A stretch of 64,000 nt of DNA from Lunularia cruciata (lineage: Eukaryota > Streptophyta > Marchantiopsida > Lunulariales > Lunulariaceae), in NCBI GenBank assembly GCA_948567375.1, contig OX419762.1:34973465-35037464 (forward strand), given 5' to 3'. The notes beneath the pieces were generated by a model. It was given only the letters and a program-made list of their open reading frames with translations. It was not told where the DNA came from and made no database searches. Numbering within the stretch: the first letter of the stretch is position 1; each line of letters begins with the position of its first letter. The position numbers were made by a program, and so were the translations under genes. Below are positions 56,040-64,000 of this stretch, piece by piece.

Positions 56040-58640
56040 CTAAGAACTTTGGAATTCAACATATTGTTTTCATAAATTAGGAATCATTCAATGACTCAAA
56101 ACCTAAAATTCAAGCCTTTTTTTGGTGATCAAGATACAAAAATGAAGAGATATTATTGTCTAAAGTTGAGGAATACAATTTTGTGCCTATTTCTATAAAT
56201 GGAGAATTTTTGAATGATTCAAATGCATTCTTTGCTGATCAAGAAACTCAAATTAAGAGATATATTATACTTAGATGTGTAACAAAATTATATGTGATAA
56301 AATGAAAATTTAGAAGTGTCTTGGAATATGAAAGTAGAGAATAGTGGTAAAGAGATGCATTGCCAAAATCTAAAACTAAGGGTGTAATAAAGTTGAGACT
56401 ATCCAAAAGAAAGTGCCAGTATCACCATATGTAAAATGTAAAATAAATAATAAATACAGTAGGATGAAATATACAAGTGAACCAAGTTTTATTGCTGTTA
56501 AGATACTCTAGTGCAACATCAAGGTGTGAAAATAAGTTATAGATCCACATTGGACCATAAGTCCACATCTATTGCCTCTCTAAGTGATGCAAAGAGAGAT
56601 CTTCCAAGGATGCTACTAAACTATCATATGGGTCCAAAGTATAATTCTTACAACAACCCAAAGTACACTCCTTGGTGAAGAGGTCAATAGTCAAGTGGAT
56701 GTCTTCTCTAAATCAATCTAAAGGAGAGCTATCAAGAGGGCACATGATAAGGTTTAAGATGTATCAAATCTTGTATGAATATGATTAAATCTAGGAAGAC
56801 AAATAGCACTATGGGAATGGCTCCTATAGAAAAGAATTATGACACTATCAATGTATCTCAAAAGGATAGAGCTAGAGTGGTAAAATTTGATCACAATCTA
56901 AGCATGTAACCTCAATAGGACTCCATGTACCCATCCTCTTGCTCAAACAAGGCCATGACATTTGCACTTAACATACTTCCTCAAGTAGGAAACCTTCATC
57001 CGTCATGGACCCCAATTAGGTACTCTTAGTCTACTTTTGTGCTATTTGTCCAAATGATAACCTCAAACATACTCACACAATATGAAATGAACTCTCTAAG
57101 TCTTGGATAAAGTACATACTCCTACCTCTATGATATGTACATCTACATCATTGGGTGAACTCATACTATTGGTGAAGAGAGGACTATTATCCCATAATAT
57201 CCACTAGCCAACCAATGTCAAAAACTAAGATTTTCCTCCCCCTATCTCCATTATAAATGATGAGGAATGAACTTTTGGATAATCTTATCCTCAATATTAT
57301 ATCCTCAACCATAAAAACATCATCTCCCAAAGTCATCCTCCTCTCTTGAAGCTACTTTATCTCTTCAAGAACATCTTTGAAACGAGTGTGAGGGAGAGAT
57401 CATATGAAACTTGCAATCTTTGTAAAACTATTTCTATCTCAAGTGTCATCACATTAGGTCTCTCCTAGGTACTCTTGCTGCATGAGTCTATGTTGCTTGC
57501 AACTATGTCTTTATGCTAATGCTCTGAGTATTTCAAGATTTCATCTCTAAACTCCTAGTCAAAGTACCATGAATGATCCTCTCTATATTGTTGATCTAAG
57601 CCTCCATATGTAATGTTATCTCTACTGTAGCATGTAAGTTTCTAACCTCAAGAGCCCTTTGGGTAACCTATGACCTCCCTATAATAATATTAGAATCATG
57701 ATTGTAAGATTGATCCTAAACCCAAGGAGCTTCAAACATCATTTCTCTCTTTGTACAAGTCTATCTAACAATCTCTCTACTCTAGTCTTCTTTGCAATCA
57801 TGAAATATTCCTCCTTCTTTGCTAGACTATGCTCTCTCTCAAGAAGAATCATCTCCTTCTACCCTATCAAATTCTCCCTCTTTAGGCTAAGGGATGGTGA
57901 TGGGTCCTTGTCACATCCTAACCCCACAATGGATATTTATGCTCTTCTTAATCTCTCCTTGGTACTCCATAATCAAATATTAGGTCCACTAGACGGTCAA
58001 TATGGAGATGGTGATTTGTCCACAATTAATAATATCAAACCACTATATTTGAATGCAAACAACAAGAACTAGCAAAATTTCATTTATCATGTGCATACAA
58101 TAGTGCATACATAAGAGGAAACATAAGGTTGTCAAAAGTGATAATCAAGTTCACTCTCATTCTTGATCTTGATTCTTGATTTTGTTCTTCCTCCTCCTTT
58201 GCATCATGGCAGAAGACCTCCTCTTCCTCCTCTCTTGTGCTCTCATATATAACCCCATCTTCATACATCATACCTCTCTCCACAAATAGATATGTGAGGA
58301 ACTATCTTACAAATGCAATCTTAAAACAATGATCATTGAGATGGTGGAGTTGCCTATGTAAGATTGTCAACTCAACCTTGAAAACATGCATCATCAACAA
58401 TGCCAAATCATAATCCTCCACACTAGATCTTCATGTTAAAAATAATATGCCCATGCACCACCTTTGGCCTCCTAGCAAGAATAAAAAGTGAATTCATAAT
58501 TTGAAGAAAAGGTTTCAAAGTTGGATATGCTCATTGCTTGGCCAAATATCTCTTAGCCATTTGATTCTACATAGCAAACCAATCCTCCTTCTAACTATGA
58601 GGGACCTTCTTCCTTGTCTACAATGATGCTTCCCAATAAT
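56040..58640. other. Unassigned intergenic DNA, possible decayed - strand coiled-coil ORF
   Basis: Between about 57300 and 57900 the - strand has charged, Lys/Glu/Leu-rich open fragments (for example KKEEYFMIAKKTRVERLL) broken by many stops. This suggests an old coding sequence without a recognised domain. The + strand ORF 57698-58072 has no support. Confidence 0.35.
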
Positions 58641-58648
58641 GCTTGTAT

Positions 58649-59345
58649 TGTAACACCCATTGATGCATATATGCTCTATTAGGATATTTACTTTGGTATT
58701 GTAAATGGATGAAATACATTTTTTGTATGGAGTTTAACCAAGATTCTATATTAGCTATTTTTAGCTAGAGTTAGTCATAGCAAATTTTGGGGTGATCTAT
58801 TTTAGAGAAAGTTGAGGTTAAAGTTTAAGTATTATTATTTTAGGTTATAATATATTGACTTGTATTATTCTAAAGTGTTTGGTTTTAAGGAAATAGTTGA
58901 CAACTCTTAGACCCAAAGCCTTTTAGTTGGATTTTTCTATAGTCCAAGGATAACCTATGTGAAGGTATCCTTGATCTAATTTTTAGGCCCAAATAAGGCC
59001 ATATACTTATGGAATTATTCTCATGAGCTTGGATATTCCCTTAGACTTTAGACTTTATTTGATTTTTCTTAAGTAATTGAGTTACTTAGTTATTGGTAAC
59101 TTTTAAGTGTAACTATTTTACAAGTATATAAAATAGGGATAAGGAAGTACTCACCATCCTTTCATTTGCAATATTGCTCTCTCATTGAGTTCTCTAGTGA
59201 ACAATAGCTTGAGTCTTGGAGGTGCCTTTGAGTTTTAGACTTGGAGGAGTGTGACGTAGTTTAGTTCTTTGCCTTTTTAGTCCATAATGTGTTGCCTTAA
59301 TAACCATCAGAGGTTCATCCTGAGTGAGAGATAGGCTGGCTCATA
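58649..59345 (+). repeat. Solo LTR of the E2 family, diverged
   Basis: It begins TGTAACACCCA and ends with ATCAGAGGTTCATCCTGAGTGAGAG and GGCTCATA, following the E2 LTR throughout with many substitutions and small indels (697 against 679 bp). Shared landmarks include ACAAGTATATAAA, TTGAGTTACT, CATTGAGTTCTCTAGTGA and the terminal block. No internal sequence adjoins it. GTAT stands directly on both sides (58645-58648 and 59346-59349), a probable shortened target duplication. Confidence 0.85.
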
Positions 59346-59608
59346 GTATTGAGAATAAATGGGTTCTCTAAAATCTCATGGTGTGGTGTGCATGTGCATG
59401 TCCCAAGTACTCATAAACTTAATACATAAAGATACTTGTAAAAAATATCACAAATTTCCATCAAACACATGATATAAAATCAAAGAAACATGACATAAAG
59501 TATTTGGTGTGTGTTTGAGTGCACAAGCATTTATATTGGATGGATGTGCACTTGAAATGAGGTGCATTGGGAGGGTGTGCACCATGCTTGGGATCATACA
59601 TAGGTGAG

Positions 59609-60274
59609 TTTTAATACCTTTAGCTAGACATATTATCTAAAGGTGGAAATTGGCTTGGTAATATTTGGAGGGATGTTATATATGATAGTCTAAGTAGATC
59701 AGATAAAATTGTTACCAAAAGAGTACTTCCACTAATAGAGTAGAGACCAAAAACACCCTAATAACTTTAGAGCTAATTTTGGAGGTCTAAATGGATGAAT
59801 TAGGCATTGAAAATTAAAAAATATCTCTCCCTTTAAGGAAAAAGGTGGTTTAGGGTTCAGGGTTTAGGGTATAAAGGGAAGGCAGTGCCTTCTCCTTCCC
59901 ATTTTTTTCTCATCAATATCTTTCCAATGGTACCTCACCCATGTTGTTTTGATCTTCCTACAAGAAGATCCCCTAAAGATTCCATCTAGTGAAACTTATT
60001 TAGTCAAACTTATTTGACCAACTAGATAAGACAAGGCTTGACATGTCACCCATCCATGCAACTAATCTAAGGGGAGATCTTGCTTACGGGTCACCAATCC
60101 ATGTATCTAATCCAAGGGTGGAGCTCCCTTTGAGGAGATGCTCTTTGCTATATAATAATGATAGGGTGCTCCTTTGGGACATCGAGGTATTCATCAAGGT
60201 ACATCAATGTAGTCTTGTACTTCTTTGGTGTTTCTTCTCTTATGTGTCTCTTGGGGGTTCTCTTGTACATTACA
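59609..60274 (+). repeat. Old LTR of the E1/E5 family
   Basis: It begins TTTAATACCTTTAGCTAGACA where the younger LTRs have TGTAATACC, and ends TTCTCTTGTACATTACA. It shares the GGTGCTCCTTTGGGACATCGA block and the TATATAATAA box (about 60151). The internal 156-bp duplication of the younger LTRs is absent. It lies 28 bp before the E5 LTR. Confidence 0.65.
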
Positions 60275-60302
60275 TGATTGCACTACAGGATGCATGGAGT
60301 TT

Positions 60303-61019
60303 TGTAATACCAATAGCTAGACACATGATCTAGAGATGAAATTTGGTTTGGTAATATCTGGGAGGATGTTATACATGATAGACTAAGTAGATCAGATAGA
60401 GATATCACCAAAAGAGCACTTCTACTAATAGGCAAGAAACTGAAACATGCTTGAAGACTTTAGAATCAATAGCTAGACATATGATCTAAACGTAGAATTT
60501 GGGTTGGTGACATCTAGAAAGATGGTACACATAATGTACAAAGTAGTAGATCAGGTAGAGTTATCACCAAAAGAGCACCTCTACTAATATGAAAACTTCA
60601 AGGGCAATTTTAGAGGCCTAAACAGATGAATTAGGCCTCAAAATGTGCAACCTCCCCCCTCCAAATGGAGGAAAACCTGGCCTTCCCTCCCCCTTGATTT
60701 GTCTCACCTAGATATTTCTAATGGTACCTCACCCACATGATTTTGAGATTCCTACAAGAACATTCCCTAAAAGATTCCCTTAGGTCAAAGCCTATTTGAC
60801 CAACCAGATGGGACCAGGACCAACATGTCACCCATCCAAGCAAGTTATCTTAGGGTGGAGCTTGCTGACAGGTCTCCTATCCATGTACCTAATCCTATGG
60901 TGGAGCTTCCTTGAAGGAGATCTTCCTTGGCTATTTATTAAAGAGAAAGTGCTCATTTGGAACATCAGAGGATTGAGTGTGAAATTTGTGTTTTTTTCTC
61001 TTGTCCTCAAAGTATTACA
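60303..61019 (+). repeat. 5' LTR of E5 (717 bp), E1 family
   Basis: It begins TGTAATACCAATAGCTAG and ends AGTATTACA before the primer site. It carries the same tandem duplication as the E1 LTR (GCTAGACACATGATC near 60312 and GCTAGACATATGATC near 60472). The promoter region near 60930 lacks a clean TATATAA. Confidence 0.8.
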
Positions 61020-61020
61020 A

Positions 61021-61032
61021 TGGTATCAAAGC
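61021..61032 (+). other. Primer-binding site (tRNA-iMet) of E5
   Basis: TGGTATCAAAGC, one substitution from the perfect site in E1, placed one base after the LTR. Confidence 0.8.
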
Positions 61033-61104
61033 GAGTGTTTTAATCCAAGAGAGTGGATCACCCCTCTTGGAAGAGCACGAGCTATTGAAACTGAGTGATT
61101 TGAG

Positions 61105-61377
61105 GTGGAGAACATACTGCAATTGCTAGACTTGGGAAGTGCTTTAGTGAGTGGGATGGATGCATCGGGAGGACAATTTCCCACACCTAGCTTCCCATTC
61201 TTGAATCCATTCCACATCAAGATTATGTACATCCAACATGAGCAAATGAGAGTATTGCTAGTTTATCACTTTGGAGCAAAATTCATGGATAGAGTGATGA
61301 ATTCACCAAACTCTGTGATTCTTCTTGTGGTGGTATACAATACAGAGTGGGATTTGAAAATCTACATTCTATTATGA
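61105..61377 (+). CDS. E5 leader ORF A, homologue of E1 ORF A
   Basis: From MDASGGQFPTPSFPF on, the product is nearly the same as E1 ORF A (FHIKIMYIQHEQMRVLL, then FGAKFMDRVMNSPN and LKIYILL). An extended start at 61105 adds 17 residues not seen in E1. The frame is intact although gag of the same element is broken, which points to either recent age or selection on this ORF. Confidence 0.5.
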   Translation: MENILQLLDLGSALVSGMDASGGQFPTPSFPFLNPFHIKIMYIQHEQMRVLLVYHFGAKFMDRVMNSPNSVILLVVVYNTEWDLKIYILL

Positions 61378-61381
61378 TGTT

Positions 61382-61552
61382 ATGGATCTGAATATACCAA
61401 ATCCGCATCCTTTCAACATGCAAGTAGAAATCCATTATGTAGTCAAACCAAAAGTGATGTTTAGGGATTTTGTAGTTTGCAATTTTGATGAGGAATATTA
61501 TCAACAAGTGATGGCCTCTGAGGTCTCAATGGTACTCCCCATAGTTTTTTAA
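61382..61552 (+). pseudogene. E5 leader ORF B, truncated by a stop
   Basis: It follows ORF A by four bases as in E1 and reads MDLNIPNPHPF, then VEIHYVVKPKVMFRDFVV. A TAA stops it after VLPIVF, about ten codons before the end of the E1 version, whose final ILTLY is still readable further on (about 61585). Confidence 0.5.
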
Positions 61553-61627
61553 CCCTCTTGAGTGATTATTCTAACCCTCTATTGAAGTAAGAAGTAGCAA
61601 GTGAACATCAATCATGTGTAGGAATCA

Positions 61628-61885
61628 TGGATCCGCAATTGCAAGAGTTGTAGTAAGGAATGCAGGGGATGTTGAAAGAGTTTTGAGAAATCAAGATGAC
61701 CATGGAGGCATTACAAAATCAAGCACAAACCCTCAAAAATGATCAAAGCAAGAAGAGGAACCGTCTCAAAGCCCAGTACTTGCGATTAAAATACTTGGAG
61801 AGGCACTCGTACCTATGATATCAAACTCGGCCAATGATGAAGCCACATTGTTACTATGGATGAAGAAGACCTATAATATTTAGCT
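61628..61885 (+). pseudogene. E5 gag N-terminal fragment
   Basis: It starts ATGGATCCGCAATTGCAAGAG, matching E1 gag but with CAA where E1 has TAA. Stops (two TAG/TAA within 15 codons) and a frameshift follow. It ends where the similarity to E1 is lost. Confidence 0.65.
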
Positions 61886-61904
61886 TGTGTTTATAAGCAT
61901 CTTA

Positions 61905-62340
61905 GACTCAAGAGGAAAAAGAAGAGGGGTTAGGAACAAAGAGTTTCAACTTGGAAACATGAAAGACAAGATGGATGCGCATATGACAAGGCAAAGCAAG
62001 TTGGTAAGCAATAGGAGAAAATTAGGGTGATATCAAAGGGTACTATCCAATTAGAGGCAAGTTTAAAAACTTGGGTATCAAGTTGGAAAGGAATGTTATT
62101 GGATGAGAGCATGACCTTATCACCAACTTGAAAGTTGAGATCACGGCAATGGTGATCTGCATATTGTTTTTGCCAATTTTGAGCAACAAGGAGATGAGAT
62201 TTGGCTTGTTGGATGGATTAGGAGATGGTGGTCAAGAAGGTGGAAATATGAAGGACATGAGACAGGGGAGGAGCAAGAAGGGAATCTAGAACAAGTGGGT
62301 CTTGGCCAAAATTGCAAAAGAAAGGAGAGAATCTGGTGCT
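61905..62340 (-). pseudogene. E4 integrase C-terminal module
   Basis: The block reads RDLNFQVGDKVMLSSNNIPF, then a region broken by one frame change, and MRIHLVFHVSKLKLF before a stop. This is the usual GD-V-x-L and H-x-V-F-H-V-S-x-L-K module that precedes a chromodomain in chromoviruses. The chromodomain is not present, because the sequence ends at the stop near 61907. Confidence 0.72.
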
Positions 62341-62343
62341 TGC

Positions 62344-62974
62344 CTATTTAGAATTGTTGTATGAAAACTCCGCAACTGCAAGACATTCATCCCAATTGGT
62401 ATGGTGAATGTTGACAAAGGCAAAAAACATATCTTCCAAGGTGCAATTTGCACATTTAGTTTGTCCATCAATTTGAGTATGATAGGCTATGGACAAAGCA
62501 AGCTTGGTACCAAGTATCTGGAAGAGTGCTTGCCAAAACTTTCCAATGGAGCGAGGATAATGGTTGGAAATGAGTACACATGACATCCCATGATGCTTGA
62601 ATACATTATCAAAGTAGAGTTGCACTAAGGTTGGATCATCCACAGTATCAACCGTTGGTGCCAAATGGATTTGCTTACTAAGCTTATCCACAAACCACAA
62701 TTGATGTGTGACCTTGCTTTGTCTTGGGCAAGGAGGTGATGAGATCTAAGCTCACAAGTTCCCAACAAGTAGTTGGAATGGGGAGTGGCTGAAAGAGTCC
62801 ACTTGGCTTCTGAGTACTAGCCTTGTTGCATTGACAATTCTCACACAATCGGACAAACTCCCAAACATCTTGTGCCATGTTGGGCCACCACCATTGGTGT
62901 TGGAGGGTACTCAAGGTCTTGTCCACACCCATATGACTAGCTATTGGTAAATCATGGGCTTCTTGAAGGTGCAC
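62344..62974 (-). pseudogene. E4 integrase, zinc finger and catalytic core
   Basis: Two overlapping open blocks. 62974-62684 has the H2C2 finger (HDLPIASHMGVDKT, then CENCQCNK) and WELVSLDLITSLP with the first catalytic Asp. 62700-62344 continues with FVDKLSKQIHLAP, VLISNHYPRS (the second Asp is replaced by Asn) and DGQTKCANCTLE (the Glu stands at a shifted place: normally Q-T-E-R-x-N). A frameshift near 62690 joins them. The active site is damaged. Confidence 0.82.
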
Positions 62975-64000
62975 AAGTCAAAGATCACTTGTGGTTGGAA
63001 CACAGATCGTGTACTCATGGAATAAAAGGCCTTCCTTGAAGGAGAAGGTATTGTACTTCTTTGTCGTATGCTATTAGACGACCATGTACCATTTGGAAGA
63101 AGGGATCTTGTTGTAGAGCTGACCAAAACTTGTTATGGACCTTGGAGTCAATTGACACCATCATAATTGCCGTCGTGATGAGAAGATGAGACTTCAAATC
63201 AGGTCATCGTGATAGAGCATCAAGGATGACATGGAACCAACCTAGTTTGTACTCAAGTTTGATGTCAAAAATTGGAGTTGCTCCTCCCATTGATGATGTC
63301 AACTCTTCATGTGTTCCAAGTGTAAGGTTTGCAACAATGGTTTGTGATCAATTCGCATGATCACTTGTTTCTCCAAGAGATAATGCCTCCATACCTTGGT
63401 GGCATATACCATTTCAAGTTGTTTCCAATCTCAAGTAGAGTAATTTCTTTCAATTGTATTTAGTCGGCAAGACACAAAGGCAATGGGATGTAATCCATCT
63501 AGGAATTCCTATTGCAACATGGCTCCAATTGCAAAGTTAGAAGCATCAAAATCAACCACACAAGGTAGCTAAGGATCATATGGTTGAAGAATGGATCTTG
63601 AGGACACCATATGTTTCAATATCTAGAATGCTTCTTCATGCTTGGTGGCCCATTGGAAGCTTTAGTTCTTCCTCAATAGGTCAGTCAATGGTGCAGCCAC
63701 ATGAGCATAATAGTGGATGAATTGTTGAAAAAACTGGCCAATCCATTGAATGCTTGTACTTCTATAGTATCCTTTGGAGTAGGCCAATCAATAATGGCCT
63801 TGATTTTCTCCTCTTCCATCTTGATCCCCTCTGATAAGATCTTGTGATCCAAGGTAACCTCTTTCTGCCAAAAGGCACACTTCAACTTCTTGTAGTAAAA
63901 TTTCCATTGTCATAGTTGTCTTAGGACTTCTTGCATATGATTCATGTGTTTTGTCTCTATCTTGCTATAGATTAAGATATCATCCAAGAACACCACCACA
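62941..64000 (-). pseudogene. E4 reverse transcriptase end and RNase H, partial
   Basis: At the window edge the - strand reads VVVFLDDILIYSK, the catalytic block of reverse transcriptase, then HMQEVLRQL. The block 63885-63685 reads KCAFWQKEVTLDHKIL and AIIDWPTPKDTIEVQAFNGL, the connection subdomain. RNase H follows to about 63200 in pieces with many stops (QLEPCCNRNS, IGNNLKWYMPP). The 5' part is outside the window. Confidence 0.8.

Larger units (their letters stand above)
60303..61890 (+). mobile_element. E5: 5' part of an E1-family gypsy element
   Basis: LTR, primer site (TGGTATCAAAGC, one change from the iMet site), two leader ORFs and the first quarter of gag match E1 in order. Similarity ends at about 61885, where - strand E4 sequence begins. 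Confidence 0.8.
61890..64000 (-). mobile_element. E4: - strand Ty3/gypsy pol, continuing beyond the window
   Basis: On the - strand from 64000 down: end of reverse transcriptase, RNase H, integrase and the C-terminal tail to about 61907. The 5' part lies outside the window. The 3' end abuts E5 gag, and no LTR or chromodomain is seen at that side, so the 3' end is truncated or E4 inserted as a fragment. Confidence 0.8.

Noticed and set aside
1-64000. CRISPR arrays, tRNA or rRNA genes, bacterial operons
   Set aside because: The tandem arrays have no alternating unique spacers, no cloverleaf or rRNA signature was seen, and gene structure is that of plant nuclear DNA.

Overview
The window looks like nuclear DNA of a streptophyte, most likely a land plant with a large, transposon-rich genome. 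The support is a spliced eukaryotic enzyme gene with GT-AG introns, several plant-style Ty3/gypsy LTR retrotransposons with tRNA-iMet-type or tRNA-Asp-type primer sites, and relics of pogo/Tigger and PIF/Harbinger DNA transposons. I see no bacterial operons, phage, plasmid, CRISPR or organellar genes. The species cannot be named from the sequence.

Layout. 1-3060: decayed sequence without a recognisable gene. 3067-4512: broken pogo/Tigger-type transposase. 5000-9700: the only intact-looking host gene, a four-exon 3-ketodihydrosphingosine reductase (KDSR/TSC10 type) on the + strand. 9.7-13 kb: intergenic, with local tandem repeats. 13.06-14.38 kb: PIF/Harbinger transposase relic. 15.4-16.9 kb: unrecognised two-exon gene relic with an acidic tail. 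17.2-25.97 kb: an unusual gypsy element on the - strand. 25.97-30.26 kb: truncated gypsy element with a tRNA-iMet primer site (called E1). 30.265-38.066 kb: complete gypsy element with a 1608-residue gag-pol and two 679-bp LTRs that read as identical (E2). 39.5-41.4 kb: decayed coiled-coil ORF. About 41.4-48.26 kb: decayed gypsy element with a tRNA-Asp-type primer site (E3). 48.3-58.6 kb: AT-rich, mostly featureless DNA with small repeats and one weak exon-like cluster. 58.65-59.35 kb: solo LTR of the E2 family. 59.6-61.9 kb: 5' part of an E1-family element (E5). 61.9-64.0 kb: - strand gypsy pol (E4) running off the window.

The most notable object is the - strand element at 17.2-26 kb. Its remnants read gag, CCHC knuckles, aspartic protease, a C5-cytosine DNA methyltransferase-like domain (motifs I, IV, VI, VIII and X visible), RNase H, integrase and a C-terminal PHD finger. 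This combination suggests a retrotransposon lineage that carried both a DNA-methylating enzyme and a chromatin reader. This copy is dead: it has stops, a frameshift, no reverse transcriptase between methyltransferase and RNase H, and a split gag.

A second unusual thread is a small ORF of about 55-75 codons, present in two diverged copies in the leaders of E1, E5 and E2, upstream of gag. It is shared by families that use different primer tRNAs. E2 also has a separate CCHC zinc-knuckle ORF in its leader.
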